Source: Populus alba
Lineage: Eukaryota > Streptophyta > Magnoliopsida > Malpighiales > Salicaceae
NCBI RefSeq assembly: GCF_005239225.2
Contig: NC_133292.1
Location: forward strand, 8,280,985-8,344,984
Direction of reading: 5' to 3'
Length of the DNA stretch: 64,000 nucleotides
Shown here: positions 48,045 to 60,694 of the stretch, piece after piece
Position numbering within the stretch: the first letter of the stretch is position 1
Layout: every line of letters starts with the position of its first letter
Position numbers and translations under genes: made by a program
The notes under the pieces: generated by a model
What the model saw: only the letters and a program-made list of their open reading frames with translations
What the model was told of the DNA's origin: nothing
Databases searched by the model: none

Positions 48045-49643
48045 ATGATGCTAAAAAAAGCTGTCATCCTTCTTTCTTTGATCTGCATTTCGATTGCTGG
48101 TGTTGCTGGTCAAGCACCAGCAACGTCACCAACAGCAACACCAGCACCACCCACACCAATTTCTTCCCCACCACCAGCAACCACTCCTCCACCAGTTTCA
48201 GCCCCACCTCCCGTTACCCAATCTCCACCTCCAGCTACCCCTCCTCCAGTTTCAGCCCCACCACCTGCCACCCCTCCACCAGCAACACCTCCTCCCGCCA
48301 CCCCGCCACCAGCAACACCTCCACCAGCAACCCCACCACCTGCTACTCCTCCACCAGCAACCCCTCCTCCCGCTGTTCCTCCACCAGCTCCATTGGCAGC
48401 TCCACCAGCTCTTGTTCCGGCTCCAGCTCCCAGCAAGCCTAAGTTGAAGTCTCCAGCTCCATCTCCTCTGGCATTGAGTCCTCCATCTCCACCAACTGGC
48501 GCTCCTGCTCCAAGTTTGGGTGCTTCCTCTCCTGGACCCGCTGGAACCGATGTGGTAAGTCCATTATTGATCCCCATCTATATTCTCGTATGATTATATT
48601 TTGCTAAGCATTCATGTGATCTGTTAATTTAGTTCAACGTACATACCCTTTAAATTAAACAAACATGATCAGTCATTTGCTCTATAAAAAAAAAAAAAGT
48701 TTTATCCATGCACAGTTAATCTCTTTTTTTTGATATCAGATTTCTAATCTCGCTAATTTCTTTATAGTCAATGTAACTGCATTGTTGAATCTTGTGTTTG
48801 AAAACTTGCTAGATGTCCTAGTTCGGTAGTACCATAGCTAGTAGTTGTTAATTTAGTTAGGATCTGGCGTAATGCAGACAAAATACTGTGTAGTTTGCTA
48901 TTGTAAACCGGAGTGTTGTTAGTGTTTTAAGTCATCCCGATGCTGCCTCTCTAGGGTCTCGGTCTTGGCCTCTGCTTGCTGGGGTTATTATCCGGTGTGA
49001 ATATAACTACATTCGGATTAAGAATTGTGCACCAATCAATCAGTAGTTGTTTACAGATCTGATTGCAAATTCAATGTTTGACCTGATTTGATTAAAAATC
49101 AGCGGTTTTAAAGCAAGAGTAAATGTTTTTGCAATGACCCAATCAGGTAGTTTCACGTGACCTGTGAGAAAATGAAATGAATCCATTATATTTTAAAGCA
49201 GGGAAATACAATAATAATAAAAAAAAAGTGCTGTATGTGCAAGACGCAGAATCCCAATTCCCAAGGACTACCTGTGCTGTCTTCGCAGGGAGGACCACCC
49301 CTCTTCTGCTCAATTGCAGGGCTTATAGAAAACATAAAACATAAGTGTTTTGGGCTCAAATAACTGTCCAAATTCTCAAGTTGGGTTGCATTCAATGGGG
49401 GTCCACCGATTTACATTTGGTCCTTGGGCCTTATTGGGTCCAGCTGCGGTCCATTATCGTCGAATTAACTGCTCAATTAGTTTTGTAGGTGGGTTTTTAG
49501 CCTGTAAATGTTGTGTCTGTAATGTTCTAACCTTTTTTTCCACAAAAATGGTGCTGTTGCAGAGTGGAGTAGAGAAGATGGGGTCCGTGCAGAAGATGGT
49601 CCTGAGCTTGGTCTTTGGATCAGCATTCTGGTTGCTAGCTTAG
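48045..49643 (+). CDS. Classical arabinogalactan protein with GPI-anchor signal
   Basis: Two exons (48045-48554 and 49563-49643) total 591 bases, 196 residues. The N-terminal MMLKKAVILLSLICISIAGVAG is a signal peptide with likely cleavage before QAP. The mature part is almost entirely Pro, Ala, Ser and Thr, with seven successive PPPAT units around 48260-48370 and then a short Lys-bearing stretch (SKPKLKSPAPSP). Such PA/PS/PT-rich regions are hydroxylated and O-glycosylated with type II arabinogalactans. Exon 2 alone encodes the C-terminal anchor signal: SGVEKMGSVQ followed by the hydrophobic MVLSLVFGSAFWLLA. The product should be a GPI-anchored cell-surface proteoglycan. The short Lys segment is far smaller than in Lys-rich AGPs such as AGP18. 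Confidence 0.93.
48255..48372 (+). repeat. In-frame 15-bp repeats encoding PPPAT
   Basis: About seven consecutive five-codon units differ mostly at third positions (ccaccagcaacacct-like), a typical source of length polymorphism in AGP genes. Confidence 0.8.
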
Positions 49644-50321
49644 ACATATCATCTTTGTGTCTCAGTTTTTAATTTTATTTTATTTTTTTATAATTTCTGC
49701 TGTTGTCTACATATATTACTGGCTGCCATTTTAGCCCCTGCGCGGTGATGAGATCTTTTATTACCAGTACTTGAGCCATATATTATACATTCGGTTGGAT
49801 TCTTTGGGGAGATTTTTGAGGGAAGCTTTTGTATTCGAGGGGACTGCCTGAGGGGAGTTGTTTTGTATTTGAGATTGTTGATAGTTACCTCTTTCTCTCT
49901 TTTATACCTCCTTCTTCGTTATTTGCCTGTGCCTTTAGTATTCTCCATCTCTCTCTCCTCTGCCTGTCCATTTCCAATTAATACAAGATATTAATCTAAT
50001 AAAACTTCATTGATTTGATTCTGATTTTAATAATTTGATTCACCTGATCCAAACTGCTTAAATTAGTATCAAGAAAAAACATAAAATGAAAAAATAAAGT
50101 GATATTATCTTAATAAAAATAATAGTTTGACTTGGATTAACTCAATTATTTAAAAGTCAAAATTCTTTTCTAGTAAAGGAGTTGAGTATCACAGCTGTGC
50201 CAAAAACCTTTCCATCAAATTTTATGCAATGGGATGGAGCCAATTATGTTTGGTAACGTGCTTGAAAAATCACAACCAACAGCTAAGCAACTACTTAAAG
50301 TTTCAAGTATTGAGGGTTGCA
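49644..50321. other. 3' flank of the AGP gene
   Basis: Contains the AGP 3' untranslated region (probable polyadenylation before about 50000), then AT-rich DNA leading into the SINE-like copy. Confidence 0.5.
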
Positions 50322-50514
50322 GTATCATCTAGGAGAATGGCCAATTATAAAAACTTTGAAATTAAAAATTTATTTTTTTTATAATTTCAAGTTCGAGCTC
50401 TTATAGTTTCTTATATGATAATCATAGAGGCTTACATGGTCATTAACTTCAAGGTCTGTGGAATTAGACGAGGTACTTACAAGCTGACTTGAACACATGT
50501 TAATAAAAAAAAAA
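50322..50514 (+). mobile_element. SINE-like copy related to the 57-kb SINE
   Basis: Blocks match the 57017-57192 element in order: catctaggag, an ataaaaacttt block, tttataatttcaagttcgag (with a B-box-like agttcgagctc), then gaggtacttacaagctgac, acttgaacac, atgttaat and a poly-A run. No clear target-site duplication was found, so the boundaries are less certain than for the 57-kb copy. Confidence 0.6.
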
Positions 50515-53500
50515 TATATTAAAGATTGCAAAGGGGACATTAAAAAATGAGGAAGTTAACTTGAGAAAATCATGAAAAAATTAATCAAAAAGATTAATTG
50601 AAAAAGGAAAAGAAAAATTGAATGAATTAAATTTTTTTAAAAAAAATATTTGGTTTTGATTTTAGAATCCTAAAACTAATAAAATCAGATCAAACCGAAC
50701 CAATTTAACCCAAAATTAAACCTAGTATAAAAAAATAAAACTTTCCTCCAACCCTACATCATAACCAACTAGCACCCCCCCCCTCTCCTTCTACTCTACC
50801 GTGAACTTTTTCTTCTTCTTTCCTTCAAGAATGTCATAATATTTGACAGAGACTCGTACATCTTCTTCTATGTTTCAAATGTAAATGATGTATAGACTTA
50901 CTACTGCCACCATCCATGGTCAATGTCATCATAATATGTGTTGCTCCAAATCTAGTCTGTGCATCGAGTCGGGAAAATCTTGTTTTTTATTTGGTCGCTC
51001 TTATCCTCACCGATGCTCTAATTTGCCTAGCTTCACTTTTATACTCCGGTCGACTGGAGGATTTTCATTGAACACTAAATTCCTCACAAGTCACATCTCC
51101 ATAGGAATTTACGTGCAAGGTTGGTAAGAAAGAGGGAAAAAAAAAACATTAGCTATCCAGGTTAAATTTACTCGAGCCCGGCATTAAAGAAGAAATAATC
51201 GAAATTAAACTAAATAAAAAACGGTTGGTTTGAAACTGATTTTTAATTTAATGTGCTTTAAAATCTTTAAAAAATTAATTTTAATTTGATTATTTATTTT
51301 ATTTTATAACCAAATCAAAACGAAAATAATCAAACCAAGGATGCCACCCACCGACCCACCTCATCTGATTTATATTTAGTTATACCTGTAAATATAAATG
51401 TTTCCGTAAGAGCAGTGAACCGCCGGCCTCTGTTACAGCTGTGGAGTCGGTTGCAGAATCATAAATGGCTTCTTTTTTATATAAACAGAAGCGTCAGTCA
51501 TAAATGGCTTAGTTACCTTGCATTTGCTTCGTCTATAAAAGACTCCAACCTATTCGGCCTATGCATTCATTTTCAGTATCTAATTCTTTTTCATTAGCAA
51601 TCACTGCATTTTGTCGTGCCTTCAGAAGCTTCAACCACATTCACCCACAAAAACCCAGATGCCATCATTGAAATTAATGATTTTTAAAGAAAATAAACTC
51701 TTAAAACTTTTTCAAAAAAAAAAACAAAAAGGCTAATTTTATTCTTGCATGATAGGCATAGATTTTTCTTATAAAAATATGATACGAAAAGTATATTTTC
51801 AATTAAAACAAAATGTTTTTTTTCAAGTAAAAATATCAATTTTAATGTCATATTACGTCCTAAAAATTCGTAAGGCCTTGTGTCAAACTTTTACTCGCAC
51901 AATACACTTTACATGTTCATGGAATACAAATAGATCTTATTTAAATAAATCACTCTTTTTAATAAAATAATTTTAAAAATTTACCATATGGTAGTGGTTG
52001 ATCATGGTAGAAAGATAAATTTGGAGCAATTTGATAGTATAAAAGCTTGAATATTAGAACCAGACATCTCTAATGGTGTTGCCAGGCTTCGTTTCTTAAA
52101 TAGATTGCAACAGTAAAAAGAATAGGAAAAGCAGTTTTTTTGGATTGGAATTAACGCTTCAATATGGGTCAAATAAACCAGGCCCACGTAGCCCATAACT
52201 ACGGCTCAGGCTTTTGGGCACCTATGGCGATAATACACTGGCCCATAAAATACCTAATCCTTCAATGGTCAATTGAGCCCATCTTGACTCAAGTAGTATG
52301 GGCATATCAGTATTATATGCCCCTGTGCGAATATTCAATTATTAATCCAATAATCTTCAAAGTACATGACATGTAAATTGTTTTTTATTGACATGTACAG
52401 TTGATTTGAATATATATATTAAATCATCAATTGTGATGTTTTGATTAAATAATTAAAATATTTTTTTTATTTAAGTTTACATGTGCTTTTTAGACCCACC
52501 TTGACACGTGGAAATCACCATGTCTTTATCTATCATCTTGATGTTCAATAATATTTTTAATATAAGTTTAACCAGATACTCGTTGCTTGCTCTTAAACTC
52601 GAGAAAATATAAACAATAGCTGTAAAACATTCATAAGATTTTACAGATATAATTTTAATTTTCAGTGGGAGTGCATGCTAGGACAGCTACCCGAGTTTTA
52701 TGCATTGCGGTCCCCAAAAAAAGACTAGCGCTAATAGCAAGGCTATTTTATTGCTATCCAACGGTCCTTATTGTGTCTTTGAACTTGGATACAAATCAAC
52801 TTCTTTTTTTAAAAAAAAAAGAGCGAGAAGAAAAAAAGAATAGTAATTTTAATTGTAGAATGGGTACTAGTACAGAGGCTCAATAAATAAATATTCATCA
52901 TTAATACTGAACCCTCTATTCTTGGTGATCCATGATCTAGTAGAAGGTTCCCTTGCCGACACCGCCTTCATAGTATTTTTTTTTTATTATTATTTATCCG
53001 CAGATGCAAGTTCCCAGCTCTTAACAGTTTACACCACTATCCATATTTATATTTTATTTTTATTTTTTTTCAAGTGCTAAACACAAGAAATTTAAGAACA
53101 TTTCCTAAAATTCTGGTACATGTGTAGGATTCTTGTTATTAAACTAGACATGTTGTAGGATTGTCAAGGTCAAAGCAAAGTATTCAATAACACTGAAGGT
53201 CATTTCCCATGAGCTCTCCAGAAAATTAAAAAATCCAGATCTGCATGGTAATGTTTGATGAATAATAGAAGTTTTTTAAAATATTTTTGGAAAATAAAAA
53301 ATCCAGATTCTCCATGATATTTTCAGATTATTTTGAATCATTAATATTGAAAAATAAATTTTAAAAAATAAAAAATATTATTTTAATATTTTTTAAAATA
53401 AAAAACTACCTTCCATACAACCATCCCTCAACTCGTCCTGTCTTGACTCATCTCCCTTTCCCGTATTGAACAAGCTCACTTACCCAAATACACACGTGTG

Positions 53501-56500
53501 TGCCCACACACACGTCGCTTAAAACCAGGCAGCACGCTACACAATTCCTAGCTACCTGCCGTTCTGTAATTCCTTGTCAGGCAAAAAGGGAAGTTGAGGT
53601 TATACGCAACCAACTTCAATGCCAACTAAACTTGTTGAGGGATCTAAAAATCGTTGTATTCGTTGAAGGGTCTAAATCCTTGGTTAACTAAACTGTAATT
53701 AAGCACACGTCAAAATCATGACACCACACATGTCTGAAACAGGCAGATTGAAGGGTATTTCTGTTTACTGGCACTGTTATAAAAAATTAACAAGACCACA
53801 ATTTTTTTTATAAAAAAAAAAAAACAGATGAAATAGCACGGTTCAAAAAAAATATATATTTTAAAATTGTCAATGTAAAAAGCATGATATTTGAAAGAAA
53901 TTCTGACATTATCGTTACCTTTAAAAAAATATTAATTAAATTAATTTTGAAGGAAAAATACTTATTTAGAAACACGGTATAAACCATGTTTATTAAAAAT
54001 TTAATATATTTTATTATAAAATACATTTTAAAAAACAACCATAACTATATTTTTCAAAAAAAAAAAATATTAGTGATTACAATAATGGACTCCACCATCA
54101 TCAAAAAAAAAACCATTAAATTCTTTATATAACAACATAATTTATTTATTTATTTAAAAAAAAGCAATTTAATTTAATTGAGAGTATGGATAAAGAATCT
54201 TAAAAACAGATTACAGAGTCTTATTTTAAATTTTTTAATAAAAAAAAATATATTTGATAACAACATTAGAACTGCCTCGATAGTTGGGATGATGTTTTTA
54301 AGTTTGATATAAATACGAGAGGAACGTGCCAAATATTATTACTATATAAAACAAAAACAAAGTTCGCAGCAAACGTACGTGGTTGTTGAAGTAATTAGCT
54401 GACTTGACATTCCACCTGTAAATATTGAAGAAAAAAAACAGGTGAGGACGTTATGGTAGCTAAGATATCATTCTCATTTGAGCCTACCTGGTTTGCAGCC
54501 TAACTGCATTATCATTTATCACTGCGCAGACCCAGATTACATAATGGCCGAAGGAATAAAACTGATGAAAAAATTAAATGCCTTTTTGATATAATAACAT
54601 TATTTTAAAAAAATTAGTGAAGTAATATATTATATTTTTTTTTTATTGTATTTTTAAATATGATATTTATTTCTAAGTGCAACAAGATAATTGTCGTACT
54701 TCATAACAATGACATTTAAATAGTTGGATTTATGAAGCTTAACAATATAATAAAAACATCATTATCAATTCTCTTCCTCAACCGGTTAGTCAGTTAATTT
54801 AATTGTAAGGAATGGTCAACCGTTTCATACAAAAAAACATATTTTTATGAATTTTTTAATTCAGATATGTTTTATTAATATCAATAATATAATCGTGCTG
54901 GTAATATCATGTGATTAGAAGAAACTAAGTGTGAGTCTGATACAAATAGATGAGAATCTAACTAGAATAGCTTCTCATTGAGTTTTGTCCACTAGGACAC
55001 GAATGTCAATCAATGGTTAGAGGTTAGGTGGCGGCGATATTTTTTTATTTCCCCCCAATCTTCTCCTTGCAGGGATTCACACCAATCCAACAAAGAAAAT
55101 AAAAGATGTCGTTTCATTTTGTTTTGTATTGATTTTTTTATTATTTTAATTGTTATTTTTTTATTTAGGTTGTTTTTCAAGATTTTTTTAAATTTTATTA
55201 TTTAATATTGAGTTAATTTGAAATTGGGTTTCATGATTTTTTTTTATGGAGTGATCGTAGTTGTGTAATTCAAATAACGTGTTTTAAGAGTTAACCTAAA
55301 TTCTTTTGTTTAGATCCTTTACACCAATTTTCTTTTATTTTTATTTAATCCCCTGAAATTAGTTTTATTGGAAAATTAGGCTTTGTGATTTTCTTTTATT
55401 TTTCTTTATGTGAGGTGAGCCCATTTTGATGATTTAGATCATAGGTTTGACATGTTAACTAAAATTTACTAAATTTTTTTTTGTTATTTTGTATAGATGT
55501 TTTTCATTTCATTCTTTAATGCGTGATTAGTTTGAGAAATGAACATCATATTTTTATTATGCTACTTTTTTTCTTATGATCTAACATATAAGGTTTGGTA
55601 GACTTGCTTAGGTTTGTTGGTGTTTTTTTTTTTTGGTCATTTTAGTTATTTTTCTTTTAGAATTAGATTGTTAGAAATTGAACATTATAATTTTTTCTAT
55701 TTGTTTATACAAAGTCATTCTTGCCTTGCAACCTAGGTCGCATGCTTGGCATGCAATCTGGCTTGAACATAGGTCGCTTTTTATTTTTTATTTTTTATTT
55801 TTCTTTTCCAATCTTGTTGTCCAACATTTAATTTTTTTAATAATTAAATTTTATGATTTTTTAATTTTATTTTGGCAAGCGTTATTTTCATATAGGTTCT
55901 TATTATTGCCTTTTCATGTAAAAAATAGTTCATTTATTGTCTTAACTTATTTTTTCATCATGTAATTAAATGAAAATAGCTCATTGGACCTAGTTAGAGC
56001 CTACTTGAGTTGCAATGTTTATTTACTTCTTAGAAATAGAGTAACAATGTTTGAATATATTTTTATACTAAAAAAAATAATCTAGCCTATAGTATAGTGA
56101 GATTTAGAAGATGAAATTGCACATCGATTCTCTATCTTAGTAGAAGACTAGAAACAAATGCATAATAGTAAATAAAATGTTTCATTTTGTATAATTTAGT
56201 TAAAGAAAAATAAATTAAATAACCAAAGTAATGTTATCTAAAGTAATGGAAGAGAAAACCATCGATTAGAAACTTAACCATAAAGAGACATATATCATAC
56301 TTGTTTGAGGTTGTGATAACTTTTATTTTTAGATATTTTTTAAAAGTAATTTTTATTTTAAAACACATCAAAATATTTTTTTTAAAGAGTGAACTATTTT
56401 TATTAGCATGAAATAAAATATTATTCCTAACATAAATGGAACCTCAGATCTTCAGCCAAGACACATGCTAATCAAATGAAAACATAAAACATTATAAAAT

Positions 56501-57016
56501 AATTAAAATATATATTTACATGCTTCATTTTTTTATAAACAGCTAAATCGACCTTGTTAAAATGTGAAGAGACAATGTCTGCAAAAGGCAGGGAAAAAAA
56601 AATGAGGCATGACAAAACAAAGCAGTTGAGGAAGAGAAAGCAAAAGTAAGGGGAAGAAATCACATGGGGTTTTGGAGACTTTTTACCCCGTACCTTGCTG
56701 TAATGACATGTTTTCATGCACAGGTTTCGCCTCAAACGATGCAAGCCCGCATAAAAACCTAGGCTTATGCCAATTGGTTTGGATGCAAGGGTCAAATGCT
56801 CTTAATTAATACACTGCCTTTAAAAAAAGTCGAAGACCCCACCAAGAAGGGGTCAAGTGTACAGAGAGGAAACAATGGAATAATGCTGCTGAGCTTTCCA
56901 ACGTCACCACTAGATGCTGTCAACCACTGTGAAAAGAGAAATGTGAGCACTAAAACATCAGGTAAGCCGGAGGAATCGAAATATTCAGAACAGCAGCAGT
57001 AAAAAATAAATCAGGT
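50515..57016. other. Gene-poor interval of decayed repeats
   Basis: No supported gene. It includes gtttggttt/aaaccaaa-rich segments (50640-50720, 51220-51340), a MITE-like block at 53260-53415, A/T-only stretches (53800-54260), and a very T-rich region with recurring gattttyttttwttt blocks (55080-55960) that resembles a decayed LTR-type repeat. The frame at 56796-57002 could be an exon fragment, but has no recognisable domain. Confidence 0.5.
53260..53415. mobile_element. AT-rich MITE-like remnant
   Basis: The block aatattgaaaaataaatttt followed by aaaatattattttaatattt matches the internal part of the AT-rich family seen at 24.5, 39.3, 62.4 and 63.3 kb. The ends are unclear. Confidence 0.4.
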
Positions 57017-57192
57017 TAACCATCTAAGAGGTAACTTAGTAATAAAAACTTGGAACTAAAAAATTTGTTTTTTTCTATAATTTTAGGTTTGAATATTGTA
57101 GTTGCTCTTTGTTAACATAAGGCTTATAAGATTAGTCGAGATGCATACAAACTGACCCGAACACCCATGTTAATAATAATAATAATAATAAT
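57017..57192 (+). mobile_element. SINE insertion with perfect 15-bp target-site duplication
   Basis: The body begins taaccatctaagaggtaac and contains a B-box-like ggtttgaatattg, then gtcgagatgcatacaaactg, acccgaacacccatgtt and an (AAT)n tail. It is flanked on both sides by the same 15 bases, aaaaataaatcaggt (57002-57016 and 57193-57207). Length, B-box, simple-repeat tail and duplication identify it as a SINE. The undegraded duplication suggests a fairly recent insertion. Confidence 0.85.
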
Positions 57193-57207
57193 AAAAATAA
57201 ATCAGGT

Positions 57208-57998
57208 CCGAACAATAAAAAAAAACCCTGTACATCGCACGATGAATGAGATATAAAACTCTAAACGATGGGAGGTTGAAATGTTTATTTCGTGCAGATC
57301 CAAAAACTTGAGATGAAGGAAGTGATGTTGATCTCTGCACTCATATGCATGAAGCATTCGATAGTTGATCAACAAATATCATGGTTCACATCCTTTTCAA
57401 CAGCACTGGTAAAAGTGCCGCAAAAAACAAAAACATAATGGTAAAGGAACTGGCTGGTCTCTCTTGCATGCATTCAACAGATATAAAAATTTCCATTTCC
57501 TTCAAAACCAAGAACCTTCAATATGAATTAAGCGACCACACGACGAGTACCAAGCCCACAAACAGAAGTGAGCAAAATAGACATTAGCGTTAAACTCGTG
57601 TTAGCCAGAAGCAGTTTTTTCCTTTCCACCGCCACTGCTGTATGCACTCAAAGATAGAATTAGTTGAAGTATAGAATGTTATTGTTCTGCTATTTTAAAG
57701 CTTCACCACCATCTTCCAGGCATGGAAGGTAAACTAAAACTAAAACCTCCGTTTGCTCTATCCCTAATTGGAAAACCGAGCTCCAACGCCCTCGCTGGGT
57801 TCTGCATCGAGAGTATAAAGATTCGTCTGCGCCCCAGTTTGAGACAGTGAATGATTATGCTCTATTTTACAGATTATCAGAGGTAGATCCCAAAGTCCAA
57901 AAAATGACTTGAACTCCTACTTCGTAATTCCTAACCCGTTAGTCAATTGTAGCTGGTTACCAGTATAAACAATTGCAGTGATGCAATCCTACCCTGGA
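57208..57998. other. Spacer and DUF620 3' flank
   Basis: No gene is supported. The right part should be the 3' untranslated region of the DUF620 gene. Confidence 0.5.
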
Positions 57999-60344
57999 TT
58001 AGACCTCCGTCTTCCATGTCATGTTATCTCCACAGCTATCATCTGATTTATCTAGTGCTGCAACTTTCGCCCGAAGTGCTACTAATGCCATTGCACTCTT
58101 CCCCCCTTCATCATGAGGTAGCTCACAAGCTTCATTAAAGGACCCTGATTTTAAATCTGCTGGGGGTATAAAACAGTCTACTGAAAGGCCAGGCACGTTG
58201 AATGCAACCTCTTCAATAGTCCAAGCTTCCTCCATCTTTGTCTTGGTATGGCTCATTGCCACCTCACCAAACCTGTAAAGAGTCACCGCTGAGCGACCTG
58301 AGTGGGCAATCATGATCCCTTCAACTGGCCTGTAATCATCAAGGAATGAATTGATTGTCGTTTCCCAGTAAACTGCATCCCCGCCAATGGATTGGTTGCG
58401 GGTCAGATGTGAATCCTCCATATGAACCAGAAGTCCAGTCTTTTGGCTGAAGTAGCCAAACAAAACATGCCTTATGATCTCGCCCGGGCCTTCACTCCGA
58501 GCTTTCAGAGTCTGTGGATCAGCCAATACCTTTAGTATAAAGCAGTCCTCGCCATTTATGTTTTTCTCTCCTATGCACCTTGCATCTGCAAACATACTAG
58601 CTGTGGTTCTTGGATCAAGACCCTGAAATGGCATAAACAAGTCCACAGATGAGCCAATTACTAGAACAAATCTAAATGTCCAAAGCACAGCTTGCAAGAG
58701 GAAGTAGCATAAAAAACTTCACCTGGAGCGCTCTACGCAATGGTCTAACAGGACCTTTGGCAGTATGTGCACCAAGCCAAGGCGTGTGCCTCCAGACAAG
58801 TTTGCCATTGCAACCAGCACGAACCTTATCACCCCCAACGGCAAGCTCAACATACCACATATCAGGATTCATCTGCCAAAGCACAAACCCGCCTGACTCG
58901 ACACCTCTAGCATCGTTGCGGTTCTTCACCACCCTTGTGGGTGTTTCAGACTCCGAAACTATCATCTTAAGCTTTCCCATGGCATATGCATTTCGAATCG
59001 AGGTCTGCACCTGCTGCCCACCAGAAGCTGCCATGTACTGCTGCAATATGTATTGAGCAGAGGAAGTTTCCTGCAGCAATACAATCCCATGGAAGACCAA
59101 ATATTAAGGGTGGCTCTTTTCTATTTTTCAAAAAAATTGGAGCGATTTCCACCAAGCTATAAAGCAGAGAAATGAAGTCATGTCCAAATTTGGAGAAAAT
59201 ACGAACATTAACACTGCCAGTTAGCAACAACCTATTTCACACTACGATGCAAGCATCAGTTTTAAGTTTTAACTTATGTGGAAAAGGAAGAAAAAGAAAA
59301 TCCTTACAGCATCACATTTTTTCAATAACGTGAGCAGGAAAACATGTAACATAACATTATGAACTTTTAATTCTGTGACTTTTCCTCTGTTTTCTCAGCA
59401 ACCAAACAAAAGATTAACCCAAAAAAAGCAAATAAAAAAACCCAACAAAAATTCACTAGTACAATAACTCTTAAGTATCCAGTATCTCACCAAACAAAAC
59501 CATTACGTTCACAAAGAAAAAAAAATCCGTTAGTCTAGATATAAACACCCCAAAATAACGTTCTCCATTCTTAAAAGGAAAACATTAAAACCCAAAAAGA
59601 AAAAGAAACCCACGAAACTAATAATCTTACTTAGCCAAGGTCCAATCCCAACTCTACTTAGTAGTTAGTACTTTCCACTTAACCTTCTCCACAAAACAAA
59701 CAGTGTTCGTATTTAATAAATTGAAAAAATATTCCACCTTTATTTTGGTTACCACCCCCCCACCAAATAAAATAAAAAAACCTTACAAGTCACACACGCA
59801 CATAACAAAAACCCTTTTTAAATTATTGACAATAAAGAAAAAATAGAGGGCGAGGGCGAGGGAGAGGGAGAGAGTTTACAATGGGGGTGTCTTTAATGCT
59901 AAGGTGAGGCAAAGGGTCTAAAGTGTTAACATGCACCGGAGCCAATGGTGCACCCATGACACCAAGCAATAACCTCAGATCAGACCTCTTATAAGCCAAA
60001 CTTGTAGCAGATGGAGTCCTCGATAACTGCCCTTTCATCCACTGACCCAGACCCGGCCCAGACCCGGCCCGTTTATGCTCACCTACCCCTCCATCGGGAT
60101 CCGGGCCCTCTATTAGTGGAGTTAACGTTTCCCCTACCATTGGCCTTGAGCTCCTCGATTTCCCAATCAACGGTTCTGGTTGTGCGGCGTAGGATGAAGT
60201 GTCCTTTCTGTGTTTTTTCCGGTAGAGCAGACCCGACATTGATGAAGCAGTTTTGGCCGGGCTGTTTGAGCGAGAACGAGAAGGGGAGAATCCTCCGACT
60301 ATTTCTTCTTTAAGTGCTGAGAAAAAACCTTGTTTTTTTTCCAT
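57999..60344 (-). CDS. DUF620 family protein
   Basis: Three exons (59880-60344, 58723-59070, 57999-58622) total 1437 bases, 478 residues, with GT-AG introns in phase 0. The N-terminus MEKKQGFFSALKEEIVGGFSPSRSRS is followed by a basic Ser-rich segment and the linker LLLGVMGAPLAPVHV. The conserved core covers exons 2 and 3: ETSSAQYILQQYMAASGG, WYVELAVGGDKVRAGCNGK, LVWRHTPWLGAHTAKGP, GLDPRTTASMFADARCIGE, LTRNQSIGGDAVYWETTINS and RPVEGIMIAHSGRSAVTL. These are hallmarks of the plant-only DUF620 family, found as about 420-480-residue proteins with no established biochemical activity. No membrane segment or signal peptide is visible. All conserved blocks are intact. Confidence 0.95.
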
Positions 60345-60644
60345 TTTTGTAGGGGTAAAATTGAAAAGAAAAGAGGCGATAGAGAATACGAGTGACTGGT
60401 AGTGAAGAAGAAGAAGAGGTGAGATTGTTTTTGGTTTTGTTAGAGACTAGTTAGGAGAGTTTGTTGAGAGAGATGAGTTTTTTTCATGGGAGAAGTGAAA
60501 GGAATGTTTTTCTGGTGTGTGAATGGTGGAGAGAAAGGAGAAAATGGTGGGAAAACAGTTCGGGGATGGACGGAGATAACTGGACAGACAGTGTGTGCGT
60601 AACTGTGTAGAGGTGTGTTGTGGGAGGGAGTGAAAAAGGTTGTG

Positions 60645-60645
60645 C

Positions 60646-60692
<47 letters not shown>
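60645..60692. repeat. Compound (TA)n(GA)n microsatellite
   Basis: About twelve TA units are directly followed by about a dozen GA units, some 300 bases upstream of the DUF620 start codon. On the coding strand this reads as a (TC)n tract followed by (TA)n, typical of plant core promoters and leaders. Confidence 0.9.

Positions 60693-60694
<2 letters not shown>

Noticed and set aside
48110..48577. Minus-strand 155-codon Gly-rich frame over the AGP
   Set aside because: Gly-rich periodicity is the antisense of the Pro/Ala repeats, with no start context or splice evidence.
53485..53520. CACGTG-like and CA-rich words (acacgtgtgt, cacacacacg)
   Set aside because: G-box-like words occur by chance in CA-rich DNA, and no gene start is nearby.
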